Both the position numbers and the translations under genes were made by a program. Below the pieces are notes generated by a model, which worked only from the letters and a program-made list of their open reading frames with translations, did no database searches and had not been told where the DNA came from. This document shows positions 32,532-45,616 of a stretch of DNA of 64,000 bases, piece by piece. How positions within the stretch are numbered: the stretch's first letter is position 1; every line of letters starts with the position of its first letter. Source of the DNA: Muricea muricata (taxonomy: Eukaryota > Cnidaria > Anthozoa > Malacalcyonacea > Plexauridae); NCBI GenBank assembly GCA_963855995.1, contig OY979717.1, positions 989,179 to 1,053,178 of the forward strand, read 5' to 3'.

Positions 32532-35500
32532 CTGCAAAACAATTGAGTTTATTGATTATTTTCATTGTAGTGATAGGACATCTATAATGCACACACATTT
32601 TGTAATAAAGTATTACGAATATATATAAAAAAATGTAGGCCTATATTAATTAAAAAAGTGATGGAAATGTACTTTGATTTGAATGATTTAGGAAAATAAT
32701 AAAACAAGAACAACACCTGAACAACGTCAGCATAAACAATAAACAATAGAAACAAGATCAACGATGACAAGAAGAAAACTGAACCTAATGTAATAAACCA
32801 CAAGAAAATAATATAACATGGTGACAACAGCATAAATATTGAAACATCAAAAAACAACGACATAATCATAAAAAGTGAAGTTGTCTATATTGAAGTAGTC
32901 TACAAAATAACTTTCCTACCTGTGCTGTAAAGCAGATTTCTCCAGGCATTTTATATACCATGCACACGCCCAGATTTTTTAAACAACATTTGCCCATTGC
33001 GCAGTCAGTATCGGTCTTACACGTGATGGTTTCTTTTCTCTTCGGAGGCTGCTGGAATTTCCGGGAAAGACATAATCTTTGAACATTGCATTTTTGTCTT
33101 GCAACTATGTGATCTACTAGGACAGTATGACAAAACTCATCTGTTTTACAATCACTGTCAATTTGACATTGTTGTGTTTTGTTTTTCTGCGGTAATGTCA
33201 AAACTTTGGATGGACTGTAGCAAATATTCCAGAGATTGTGACAGAGCATACCGTTGAGGCAGGGAGTCGTTGGTCCGCATTGCTTAGAGGTTCTTGTTGA
33301 TGGCCTTGTAACATTTAGAGAATTTTCAAGACAGATACGAAAATTATTATGACAGTAAAAATTTTCTTCACACTCGCTCGACTTTACACATCTTCGGATA
33401 TTTTTACTATCTCGTCTGACAGTAGATGTGCCTGATTTCGTGTAGCATAAATTAAATTGTTTGTGACATTCTTGATTTGTGTAACAATCCGCGCTCGTAC
33501 GGCAATAGGAGGATGTGGTTGGCAGCTGCTTATACCGTGTTTGTGACGAAAAACATATCTTCCAGACGTTGTGGCAGTATTCTTTCATTTTGCAGTCTGA
33601 ATTATTTGAACACCTTCTCAAACAACGCCCATATAATGCATGGCAGTATTCGTTATCAGTGCAGTCATGATTTGATTGGCACTTCTTATTTGCATTCACG
33701 TGCGCCTGGAATGAAAAAATAAGAAGACTAGACAGAGTGCATAAAGAGTAGTCGCTTTGAACTATTCGCCTTTCAAGTTTGCTGCCATTTGTTGTATTAA
33801 TTTGACTACTCTGAACACTTCCAACTAATTATGATGATACGTAAAAACACAAGGTTAATATACCCATGTGTACCGGACTTGTGCAAATCATTAGTTTGAA
33901 GCATTCCGAGCTGTCAAATTTATATATACAGATTAAACTGCGGCTGCTTTTTAAAGGACCATATTTTTTATACAAGCTGCACAAGCTCACGCACATTATT
34001 AAAATCTAGGATTTCAAAAGATTTAAAATAGAGAATTCAAAATTTCAAAAGATTTGTGCACAGTAAAGTGAACTCAACATAAAATCGTGCATTATAAGCT
34101 CATTATGAACGCTTTGAAGTTTGCAGGATTGCCATACCATGTCTAGATTGACTAGGGGAGGGATAGTCGGAAATTTAGCGCCCTCTTCCCTCCTTGTAAT
34201 ATATTAATGCGCATGCGTTCAGACTGGAGATTGCTGAGATGCGGGTAGAGGCTTAGGCAATGCCTTTCGCAAACTTTGAAATCAATATAGTTCCTGAAAA
34301 GTTTTTATGTCATATTTAGTCATTTTAGATCAATAAATTGATAATTAAAGATGTGCTGGATCTAAAGCTGGATATTTGGATGTATTATGTACACCAAATA
34401 GATGTTGGTGATTTGGCGAACGAACGTATAAGTGAAACCGTGTGCTGTGGTAGCTACATGTCAGATAGGATTATGCACACATCGGTGTTGTAGTAATTTA
34501 AAGGAGAGGTAATGAATGGACCTTTAACCTTTTAGTTCTATTCAGACAATGAACATTTCATGCAAACAAATACGGATATTTTTGAGTGGAAATAATATCT
34601 GAGCCCTGGCTGAATGTTGTGGGCATCTCATTAAAATAAAAGTATTTCACAGCAAAATATTCATTGTCAGAATGCATCCAAGAAAGCAACATTGGAGATT
34701 CCTACATGAATTTTTGAACTTATATGAACCCGACGTCGGTCATAAAAAACTAAAGGTGACGGACACCCTCGTGACGAACTCGACAAAAAAGCGAGCAATT
34801 ATTCTCATGAAGGTTGAGAATAAGGAGAAACAGGCTGCGTTCAGAATGTCGGTAAGGCTGAACTAACGCCAAGGCTTCACAGCTTACTAACTTGTAGGCG
34901 TGTATGAAACGTCTGCTAAGGCATATATCGAGGCATGTAGTATAGCCAGACCACCAAGATCTGCGGTACAGCGCATGTTTGATATGCGCGCTGTGGTTTA
35001 ATTTTGTGTTGCTCCACATTTAATTCTCACCAGGATTTGATCGCTTAAAATACTGATTATTGTCTGCGAAATACTTGCGGTTATATTCACACAGCTTAAA
35101 GACTGTAAGATCTCGATGGAAAATTAAACTTATTCATGCAGGTACAGTTTGTATTTTTTATTTTAGCCAGGGTTGATTTACTGATTTTAGCGATTTATAT
35201 ATTGCTGCTAACACATTGAATGCTCAGAGATATTCAGGTGAATTTATCATCGGAATTGATATGGCCGCAAATCAAATTGTCTGTAGAGGAACAGAATGTT
35301 CTCCTGGCCTTGGAGTATCCGGTTTTGGCCAGTCGATACAGATCGAGGCATGCTTTCTCAAGCTACCCTCAGTCCCTCTCGTACAACATATTTCAACTGG
35401 AAAACAGTCTAACCTCTGCTTAAATATGCCGACCATCTGTTATCTAGTTGCACAGTATAGGGAATAAACAGTAGGCCACTCAGCAGTGCAACATGCCCCC

Positions 35501-38500
35501 TATTTTTATGCAATTAACTGGCCAAAATGATGGCGGAACAGCCATTTCAGCGTTTCTATTGGCCAGAAAAGGCAATTGACTGGCCAGAACCTGCATAATG
35601 ACATGCGTAATGCGACATGCGAGGGGACACAATCCATAACTGAGCACTAACAATAAAACCACAAGATCGACATCGCCGATGAATTACGAGATATGAAAAC
35701 CAAGCCTAAACGTTGACCAATTCGCAGAAAAAAAAACACTGTCAATTATGTAGACAGAGAGCGCTTATATTGCATTAATAATTCTATGATCCAATCCTTA
35801 TTTTGTGTTTTCAAGATGGATTCTCCATTCGGAGTTTGTTTTAACAGAAAGTACGGTTCTGAGTAGATAGTAATTAGCTTATTATATATCTTCAATCGAA
35901 TAGTATATTAACATGATATTTTAAGTAATGTTCTTTAATTGTTATGATTCCTGAGCAACTTGTTTAAATTTCATATGACATGTGCCAGAATCAAACAGAC
36001 GTTTAAAGAGAAACATACTTGCAAGAAGGAATTACTTTTGTGAGGAATATTCGAGATTTCTTCACACGTTTCATCAATTATTTATATTCAATGTCACTGA
36101 TAATCGGAGTTATAGTGACCGCGGTACATCAAAGAAAACCGAATCAAAAGTTAACTAAGCTTAGGTACATAGTTTAGTTTAATTACTTCATCATCAAAAC
36201 AAATTACAAAGATGATGATAGGTGAGCAGACAGAGCATAGCCCCAATTGAATCTGCCTACCGTGAATGATATATTACATGGGTTAGTTACGAGCCTTGTG
36301 CGAATTGTACAGTCTGTACAAATTTTTACAAATTGTTTAAAGGATTTATGTATCCTCTTAAGTTATAAAGAATGACATGTATATTACATGTTCCATGCAG
36401 AATCGCACGTTATCGCATGTGAACTTGGAAGCAATATGGCCATGGGTGATAGAATGTTTTAGCATATTTTACGCATTTAATTCGACACGTATAAAATGCG
36501 ACGTTTTGCCATTGTAGAGTTTCTTCTCAAATGCTTTCAAAGATTTGACAAGTCTCATTGAATAATAGCCTGTCTAATTTAATTGATCCAGATGTCGCAT
36601 TATTTAATTCGGCGCATGTGAAACGCGGCGTTTAGGACGGTTTTAAACGTCGCATTTCCGTCGAATTTAATCGGTCGCATTTAATAGAACAGATAATATT
36701 GTTATGCAGAATTATAGTTTTAGGCCCAGTTTTTGCTTCGAATTTCCAACCACTTAGACATTATATATTAAATTCAACGAAGTAAATTCGACGGAAATGT
36801 GACGTCTGAAATAGGCCTTATTCAGTATAACTCGCTTAAAAATAGCTGGGGAGAGTTCGACATTTATATTTTGAATTTTGACCAGGTATAGGTAAAATTA
36901 CTTACTTGTTATTTTCAGAAACTGGGTCATAAAAACGTGTGCAACTACCAATTAAAAGTCTGAGCACTTTATAATGATTTTTTAAGTCTCGACTTTAGTC
37001 AAGTAATTGAACCTTCTAATTACCTTTAGCTAAAGCGCAATATATCGTCCATATACCTACACTGCACTGCGACTCACGATATTAGTTTTATAAGATATTT
37101 ATGCCGTACGTATTCAAAATGAGCATTGCTATTCATTAACACTTACGAAGATCAAAACAAAGTTGTGAGAAGATCTTAACAATGTTGAAATTTGATGTTA
37201 GTCACATGCCAGAGAATATATGGCGCTGTTCCATATTTCAGGTGGACCACGCTATTAGTTTTAAGAATATGATAACACGATAAGACGTCGTTTTTAACTT
37301 AATTGGAAGTGGAAACGACATTCTTTAACAAAATACAACATAGGTAACAGCAAGAGAATGTTTTAGTTAGGAAATAAACGAACTTGGTGTCATAGTTGAA
37401 GGATTTTTCAAAGAATATACTTGGAACGGCGGAAAAGAGGGATTCTGGACTTCTAAAATGGATAAGAGTGGTAGGTATTAGGCGTTTAAAGGAGAACTGT
37501 TCGTAAATTATCATGATCAACGTCTATCAACATTTTGAGAAAGTTTGCTTTGCCGTATATCTTCAAAACTAGCAATGATGGATTCGTGGTAAGCAATAAT
37601 AATTCTAAAAGTACCTCCACTGGTGTCGTGAAATAAACGTTTGGAACTGGATTGAGGCAAAAAAATGCTTGAGAGCACAACAAGTCGAGGCAGACAAGAC
37701 AGACAAGTCGAGATCAACATGATAATGCCCTAATGCTGGGAAAAGGAACTTCTGGTGAAAGGTTTTACGTACCTGCCAAAGTTAAGAAGTGGTAGAACGA
37801 TAATTTAGATCCGTATTATTAGCAACCAACATGTCTTCATATGTGCCTAAATGTGTAAAAGAGACCTCTGATCCCTATTTCACTGGCGCTGTTACCAGCA
37901 GAACTCGTTTGCTTTACCACTTTTTTGTTGATTCCTTAGCCTCGCTTGTTACATACCATCATTGAATATCAATAATCTAACCCATGCATGCATTTTCCAA
38001 GCTTTATCATCCTGATTTCGTCTGCCCGTCAAAAGGACAACTTTCGTTGTGCTCTCAAGCATTTTTTTGCCTCAATCTAGTCCCAAACGTTTATTTCACG
38101 ACACCAGTGGAGGTACTTTTAGAATTGTTATTGCTTACCACGAATCCATCATTACTTGTTTTGAAGATATATGGCAAAGCCAACTTTCTCAAAATGTTGA
38201 TAGACGTTGATCATGATAATTTGCGAACAGTTCTCCTTCAAACGCCTAATACCTCCCATTCTTATCCATTTTAGAAGTCCAGAATCCCTCTTTTCCGCCG
38301 TTCCACGTATTCTTTGAAAAATCCTTCAAGTATGACACCAAGTTCGTTTATTTTCTGACTAAAATATTCTCTTGTTGTTACCTGTGCCGTTTTTGGTTAA
38401 AGAATGTCGTTTCCACTTCCAATTAAGTTATCGTTTTATCATATTTTTATAACTAATAGCGTGGTCCACCTGAAATATGGAACAGCGCCATATATTTTCA

Positions 38501-40350
38501 GTCATGTGACTAACATGAAATATCAGCATCGTAAAGATCTTCTCACAACTTTGTTTTGATGTTCGTAAGTTTTAATGAATAGCAATGCTCATTTTGGATA
38601 TGTACGGCATAAATATCTTATAAAACTCATATCGTGGGTCGCAGTGTAAATAGAAGGCAGAGCTGTATGTAGTAAATATGCTCTAGGTGAATGACTATAT
38701 TATGCAGCAAATACACAACTGTATATAGAAACTACTGTTTTTAAAGTGCATTTTTGACAGGAAGTATTGGTTAAACTGTTCGTCGCCTTTTATTTGTCTC
38801 ACGATATTATGTTGAAATAAATATAATGACTATAACCACAGAACTTCAAAAAAACTCTTCGTAGCCAAATTTTTATGCCATATTGACATTGATTTGCACA
38901 ATGATCACATGTTCACTGGCGACATGAAGATATTCTTGTTAAAAACTGGTGTAAAGCGTATAATCAACATTTGAATTCAATCAACTCATTGGTATGCATA
39001 GATTTGAAAACAAGAGTACAATAGTTTAGATGTTTGTATCTTATCGTGAACAATACAGGTCAAAAAATATAAAAACTATTGAAATAGGTGATAAAAAATG
39101 TTTTCTAATTTCAAGAAAAGTGATAATAATGAAATGGAATGATTTTTGATATTGTGCACGATGTATTAATAGTGTCTCTATATGTGACGTTTGTCGTGAG
39201 TGTCAATACTAGATCTCCGAGGAGCAAAGAACTTAGTTGGTTTGAATTATATAACTTTCGCAGAGCCGGATGTACTCCAAATTTCACTGGCTGATCGAAG
39301 CTTTGTCCTTAAAAGCAAAAAATTTCACCCACGACGCACAACTTCGCACCCATGCATGTCACACCATTTACACCCACTTCGTACGACTTTGTACACACGA
39401 CATAATTTTTTCAATTAATTCAAATAGTGTGTCAGTTAATCTCTAGACAACAGAAACTGTTGGAAAATCATCACATCTATGTTTGTGGGAAGTGAGAAAA
39501 CGAACATTGATGGTTTCAACGAAGATATGAGCAATAAGCACTTCATTCTATCAGCAATAATGCATTACTTTGTTTGCACATGCATACAAAACGCGACCTA
39601 TATTGTTTGAATTACGTCAGCAGAACAGCTGCTCAATCAAAAATGTCTTTCCAAAAACGTAAACTGTGAACTATGAGCGCGCGCAATGGATGCCCAAATA
39701 CTAATTACACTTGTAGCAAGTAAAATTGCCGTCATAAGTTTCCCATATGCTCTCGATTTCGTGTTAAATTGAGAAGTAATTCCTAGTTTAGAGGTGGGAA
39801 TAAGCAATAACCCGTCATCCCTTGCGTGCTTATAGTTTACAGTTTAAGCTTTTGGAAGGACAAGCTTTATTGAATTAGCTGTATACATGCGCATATTTCT
39901 ACCATGCAATGTGTCGCACTATGTTCGGAATTGGGTTTTCCCTGCAAGCTGAAAATTTTGTATGAAGTCAGTTATAATGCACCTATATACGAGCTTTTTT
40001 ACATTATCTGAATTGTAAATAACGAGAGCACACTCTTGCCACAAACTTGTGCATTGTAGCAGGCACCAGTTTAATTAAATTCTAAACAAGTACATGCATC
40101 TGCTTTTTGAAAACGTGACGTTACACCGCAAAGAATTCAAATGCTAACTTATCCTAATAATACTAATTTTAAGCCCATGGCCACAAAGTGGGATTAAAAT
40201 AGCTAAGAAATAAAATAAATCCAGCAAACCTAGGGATTAAAATATTTAAAGACAAACCTCGCTTAGTTTTGAAATTCTTTGAATCCTTTCTTGGTATGAA
40301 ATACTTGAACAGAAAAGACAAACAAAGAGTACGCTCAGAAGTGTTGCCAT
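32361..40350 (-). CDS. Secreted Cys-rich protein, Dickkopf/prokineticin-like
   Basis: Three exons: 40350-40258 (ATG, 31 codons), 33705-32920 (262 codons) and 32531-32361 (56 codons plus TGA), all joined in phase 0; 349 residues. Exon 1 is a signal peptide (MATLLSVLFVCLFCSSISYQ). Exon 2 holds six repeats C-x5-C-x5-C-H-x5-C (for example CSNNSDCKMKEYCHNVWKIC; the sixth is longer between its last Cys residues). The C-terminal domain spans exons 2 and 3 with ten Cys: C-x5-C-x4-CC-x6-C-x9-C, then C-x-C-x5-C and a final Cys. That spacing matches the colipase-like fold of prokineticins and the Dickkopf C-terminal domain. Known: such domains are secreted ligands or modulators (Wnt co-receptor or GPCR binding). 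Inferred: a secreted signalling or defence factor. Additional exons in the 6.5-kb first intron cannot be excluded. Confidence 0.75.
32920..33705 (-). CDS. Central exon: six Cys-His repeats and start of the 10-Cys domain
   Basis: Acceptor TTTTTTCATTCCAG, donor CACAG|GTAGGA, 786 bases, phase 0-0. Repeat 1 starts KKCQSNHDCTDNEYCHALYG. Linkers between repeats are Ser/Thr-, Lys- and Arg-rich and include possible dibasic cleavage sites. It ends in GVCMVYKMPGEICFTAQ, inside the colipase-like domain, so a further exon is required. Confidence 0.8.
33706..37064. other. Intron of the Cys-rich gene, no further exon seen
   Basis: AT-rich. Unassigned short frames near 34672-34866 (plus) show no family similarity. 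A small palindrome CAGCGCAT/ATGCGCGCTG lies near 34972. Repeated GCGACGTTT/AAACGTCGC words lie at 36490-36810. Confidence 0.45.
36647..36805. repeat. Inverted repeat ACGTCGCATTTCCGTCGAATTTA
   Basis: The 23-base left arm (36647-36669) pairs with TAAATTCGACGGAAATGTGA plus CGT (36783-36805) with one mismatch. Related words occur near 36500 and 36592, so this is probably a decayed or nested MITE family. Confidence 0.65.
37065..38646. repeat. Large imperfect palindrome, about 0.6-kb arms
   Basis: Left arm 37065-37680 and right arm 38047-38646 are inverted copies at high identity, with a spacer of about 366 bases. Both strands therefore show the same open frame (NVYFTTPVEVLLELLLLTTN, minus at 37486-37683 and plus at 37984-38274). 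The frame itself is not recognised. The structure resembles a foldback element or an inverted duplication inside the intron. Confidence 0.9.
38647..40257. other. Intron of the Cys-rich gene, nothing recognised
   Basis: AT-rich; I see no exon, repeat or element that I can support. Confidence 0.5.
40258..40350 (-). CDS. Signal-peptide exon of the Cys-rich gene
   Basis: ATG at 40350-40348, then a hydrophobic core LLSVLFVCLFCSSI, and donor GAG|GTTTGT at 40258. It ends in phase 0, matching the acceptor of the Cys-rich exon (33705). The link over 6.5 kb rests on strand, phase and the need for a signal peptide, so it is less certain than the downstream joins. Confidence 0.6.
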
Positions 40351-41845
40351 ATCGTTGCTACTGATGCTTTCCCAGATGATTGTGGTAAACTGATTCATTT
40401 TCTCGCTAGTGTTTCTAATTTATAGTCCGTGCTGAAACAGAGATTCGCTATCATTTTCACAGCTTTAAATATGTCATAAAGTCAAGATCACAAGGTCGTG
40501 TAAATCAGGTTAGGGCTATCGCCTGATTGCGTTCATTCATTCCACATTTGGAAATTCATTGAAAGATAACTTGAGATAATCTTATTTAATACATTGCATC
40601 TGGAGTGTTTTACGTATAATCTATTTGTTGTTTGACGTCCATGCAAATGCTATCTCAGATTCATTTCCGGATTTATCATCATCCATCCTTTTTTACTGTG
40701 TTCGTCCTGTCAGCTTCTTCATTAAAATTAACTTTGTTTCCTTTTTTTACAAGTTTCAATGATTAGTATGTACGACCAACTCCACGAAAAAAAACCATTA
40801 CTCATGCAGGCAGAAAAAAGTTCTAAATCTTGGCGTTTTGTGTTCACAAAAATAAAGAAACTTAAAGCAAATCGGCTCATGCAGAAATATGCGATTACAA
40901 GTCTCAACGCAAATTAAGTGAGTGGAGATATGAAAACGTTTCTTTTGCTCACCGGCAGAGCGTTTAATACATGTGTTTTTCGTGATATTAAGAACATCTT
41001 TTAGACGAAGTTCGAAATGAGTTGAACTTAGTTGTTTTTGCTAAAGTTCCAAACCAAAGTAAAATGATAGAGCAGGAAAAAAATTTCAACATTTTACTGT
41101 GTCGTGTACTGGAATAATTTTCGTATGACGAACCAGAGCGTACATGAAGCGTCCATATAACAATAATGCTAAGTTAGCAATAACATTGACTATATACAGT
41201 TCCTGATCATAACGACAGAGGTATGTTATTAGAGAACTTTTATTCCTTAGACTCCTTCCATTTTCTTCAACAACATTTAATGTTGCCCCCCTTATTCACT
41301 GCTCGGTACTGAAGCATCTCTGATATTGACATGCTTTAGCTTCACAATGAGGATGCATGCGCCCCTAATTTAGTGAGCTGTAGTTACAGAGAAATTGTAA
41401 TGAAATATCTTTGTTCGTTCGATTGCCGGAAGGAAGTGCTAGCAATTCCTGATTTGTTCAGCTCAGACAAACCATATGAATATCAATAAACTGATCAAAT
41501 TACAAGTTGTTTGTAAAGCCGGTAATAATAATTCCTAGATAATCTGCATTCTCGTCCTAATATGCAATATCCGACTTCCACCTAGAAAATCTTTTTCCTC
41601 AATTGTAATCAATTTAAATTTTTACTGGATGGTGACATTGGCATAAGTGCTATGATTTGTTAGCGTAAATTTCCAGGTGACTATCGATTTTTCTGCATTT
41701 TGATTGGTCAAGATTCACTGTCTCTGAAGTGATGGTCACTGGTCAGTCAGTGACTATACCTTTCCGCTTTTTTGTCTTTTTTATACAGTTACAAAGTTGT
41801 GTTGATTATTATTTGTAACCACCTGTAAATTTATACCTCAGGCTC

Positions 41846-41905
41846 GGTGATTACAAGGCTATATTCACTTCGTCTTCGTCATAGTGAGTTAGGCTTGTAA
41901 TCACC
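41846..41905. repeat. Hairpin GGTGATTACAAG
   Basis: GGTGATTACAAGGCT at the left pairs with AGGCTTGTAATCACC at the right; an inner pair ATTCACT/AGTGAGT surrounds CGTCTTCG. Confidence 0.7.
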
Positions 41906-42162
41906 TCACCTTTGGCGACTAATTGTTAATTAGCCTAGCAGTCGTCTGCACGCAAAATATACATGAAATTAAACCCGTCAATGGGGGTAACTACAATCCA
42001 ACATTCGCAAAATCTGTTGGTGTAGATTGGTGGCTACCCTTCGCTTCTACTTTCATGTGCTCCCAACGATTTAACTTTGTAAACTTTGGAATCCTACACG
42101 ACGATAATAAAGGCATGTCAATCGTCTCAATTTAAATCCAAAATTATGTATTAATAAGTAAT

Positions 42163-42260
42163 ATTTAAAACACGCGCAGGAGTGCTTTATCAGATATACA
42201 ACGCGAGGCGAAGCCGAGCGCTGTACATCTGATAAAGCGCGAATTACGAGTGTTTTAAAT
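42163..42260. repeat. Hairpin element with GAGGCGAAGCC apex
   Basis: ATTTAAAACAC...GTGTTTTAAAT ends; arms continue through GCTTTATCAGATATACA and TGTACATCTGATAAAGC to an apical GCGAGGCGAAGCCGAGCGC. Confidence 0.85.
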
Positions 42261-42548
42261 GACTTCTAAATCGATTCATTTTATACCCATCTTGTCTGTT
42301 GGTATATAAAAAAGAATTTTCAATATAGATGTTGTATAAGCCGAGAAAATCGAAGTAAAAGATTTGTGAAAATCGACATGTGTTTTATCTCGTATATAGA
42401 CTCTAGTCACGGCTATGATTTCCTTTGTGTTTTTCTCATGAATTATTAATGAGGTTTAGAAATATATATACAAAATACTATTGAATAGACATTCAGTCTT
42501 ATATATATTTAACAATTAGATTACGAGCTTGAAATTTCTATGAGGTGA

Positions 42549-42735
42549 TAGTAGAATCAAAGATTAAACATGGTAACATTCAACAAAAAAATTGAGTTTT
42601 TAACAATTTTTGAAAAGGAAATCACTAGAAAGATGATCGTTTCGCTACTCGCTATCTAATGATGAATAAATAGCGAGTAGGGTAGCCAATCAAATTACAG
42701 GATTTGCAATAGTATACTAGTATGATTCTACTAAA
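42549..42735. mobile_element. Short TIR element (MITE-like), copy B
   Basis: Homologous to 17795-17987: TAGTAGAATCA at the left end, TGATTCTACTAAA at the right end, and the same internal hairpin around CTACTCGCTATCT. The preceding 42508-42550 matches the left arm of the hairpin at 17691, whose loop and right arm are missing here. Confidence 0.8.
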
Positions 42736-42877
<142 letters not shown>

Positions 42878-42911
42878 AGTGAGTGTATGGAATGATTCAC
42901 TTTAGAAGCAA

Positions 42912-43009
42912 TATACAAACCGCGAAATTCGGTTTATATCAGATCTATAAACACTCGGCTTCGCCTCGAGTTTATAAATCTGATATAAACCTCCTCCACG
43001 GTTTGTATA
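42912..43009. repeat. Hairpin element with GGCTTCGCC apex
   Basis: TATACAAACCG...CGGTTTGTATA ends and inner arms GTTTATATCAGAT/ATCTGATATAAAC surround TCGGCTTCGCCTCGA. The apex is the reverse complement of the one at 42163. Confidence 0.85.
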
Positions 43010-44031
43010 TATTACATAAAGTATTTAACTGGTTGTCTTTAATTGTGGAATAACTCTTCAGATATTATAGAAACAAACTGTAAGACCTGAAATTATAGGA
43101 GCAACGAGCCCACGAATTAAAGTCAAAAATGCAAATGAATCCTAGAATTGTTTGTTATAGAATCGATATTTGATAAAACTGGCAGTGAATTGTTCTTTCA
43201 TCAAACAAGTACAAGATCCTGTTGTATGCTTTACACTTGAGTGAACTTAGCAATCATCTTAAGTTAATAAGTGTTGAGACTGTTGAGACGGAGATGCAGC
43301 TGAGGGTTTCTTTCGACGACTTGATATGACATTGGAATCTGAGAAATTCATTAATACTCATGAGAACACACAACTTAAATACATGTTTAATTAATCAACA
43401 TCTGTAAATCGGATACAGATTTTGCGCTGATTTACATAGACTTTAACCTGCCCAAATATCCCTTAGTTTTTTGAACAATACGAACGTTTATATATGTTGT
43501 ACACTTGAGTGAACTTAGGATTGATCTTCAGTTGATAAGTGTGAAATAGGTTTTAGTTTTTGAGACGTGAGAGGTAGCTGACTGAACTAAGGACTTCTTT
43601 CGACGACTTGATATGATATTGGAATTTGTTGAATAATTCACGAAGAAAAATGTTATTAAAAAGAAATACATGAATAACCAATATCTGTAATTGAGTTTCA
43701 TAAACTAAATATCATTCATTTTTTTAAGATATATACACACGTTCGCCCGGTACGAATGGAGAAAGCATTCGCATCCGACCTGTATCTAATTCACAACGGC
43801 CTGTCCTTGGCATTGGTAAATCGGATATAGATTAGCTACTCATGTTTAATGCTTAATGCTTCATCTATTACATATTAATTTCGTCCTGCCAACCAGGGCA
43901 ATGCTACAACAGCTTTAGGACAGTTACAATACAAATCCAGCATCTCTGCAAATCTACCAGGTTATCTGATCGATCTAAACGACTTTCCCTTTGGTTTAAA
44001 ATTTCTGGTGGACTTTTAATCACTGAATATG

Positions 44032-44118
44032 GGCTATTAAGTTGTCTCCTCAACACGTCAGCCGATTTCTGGCTCTTGAATGGAACTCGATTGCGGTCGA
44101 GGAGACAACTTAATAGCC
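44032..44118. repeat. Inverted repeat, 20-bp perfect arms
   Basis: GGCTATTAAGTTGTCTCCTC at 44032-44051 is the exact reverse complement of 44099-44118; 47 bases between. Confidence 0.85.
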
Positions 44119-45616
44119 TATGTAATCTCATTGGTACAAAAATGCAAGATATAAGTGATTATGGAAAATGGATTTCTATTCGCTAGCTCGTCCTAGGCAG
44201 TTACTAAAGGTCAGTAAGTAACAATTTTGAGACCTCTGTGTCCAATGGCCACTGGCAGAACCAGTGAACTATAATACAACTGGAACGATAACTCCTATGT
44301 TTTCGTCGTATGATTGGATGAAGCCAAATTTGAAGCAAAGGCGGGAACTGCGTGGGGAAAATGGCTTGTTCGAAAGGACTGGGGAAAGTTAAGAGGAGTG
44401 AAAAGTTTGTTTTTGAGCGAAAATATGCTTGAGAAATGAGAATTTTCATCACAAGACTTCAATTTTAAAGATTCGATTCTGGTTTTCTGGATAGTCCTGA
44501 ATGTTCTACACTTTGTTACGGCAAAAATTGAGGGCTATCACTTTTTTACTCTGGAAAATGACGAAAGTTTCAACGTACCGAAGCAAACTACGAGGCAAAC
44601 TACGCTCTTCAATTGAAAAATATATTGCTTTAAAACATTTCAACACTTCCAAAACGTATCTTGTACTAAAGTCCAGGTATCGTTGTCTATTTTGAGCTTT
44701 TAGTCTTTGCTGTAGCCCTTCTAATACGTGAGTAAATTGAGGTTTTGGAAGTGGTGTATTTGTATGGTTAATTCAAAAATACGTATAACACTTACATTTT
44801 TCGTCAGATAGCATTAGTTTTAAAGCTTTAAACTTCGGTTATGGATAGTTCTTGGCAGCCTCTTCCATCTAACTGTTAAAACTTGAGAGGTATCAGTTGT
44901 TTAAAAAAGATATTTCGTGACAAAGTTTTCGCCGAAACTGTTTTTCATTTTTAGCAGCCAAAAAATATTTTAAAACCTTACTGGACGTCCTAGAAAGTTG
45001 AGGTACATAAAATTTCAATCTATCTAGAAAATATTTAGCACCTAACTGGCTCTAAAACACGAAGTTAAAGGGTCGAAAAGAGCTTTTGAAAATAGGTCAT
45101 ATTTTCGCGGCGTGACGTACATGGGGCGGCCTTCAATTTGGCTCCAAAGATGGCGGCCAAGTTATCGTTCCAGTCTTTTTTGAGTTCACTGGGCAGAACT
45201 ATAGTTCGCTAATTAGTTTTCCGGGCGCCAGCAAATAATTTCATGCAAAGCGGCTTTTTCATTTCTCTTTAATTATAGACTTTCTGAATCTAGTTAAAAC
45301 CAATTTAAGGTATCAGTACTGTAATAATTTTATTGATGTTTTAAGCCTAACTTCGTTAGTTTGGTAATTTCGTTAGTTTGGTGATTTCGTTAGTGTTTAA
45401 ACTATTTAAAAAAATTGATTTCAGAAAAATCAAGATTCAGAAAATTGAACTTAAGAGAAGAAATATAGCCATTACTAGTATGCAGAGTCCACAAGCGAAC
45501 CGGAATCGAAGTGAAAACTTTGTAAGGCCTATATTACAAAGTTTTATAGACTAGATTAAGAAAAAAATCAGCGTCATCTTTTCAGTTTCTAAGCTCCAAG
45601 TTGACTTTAAATAAAT

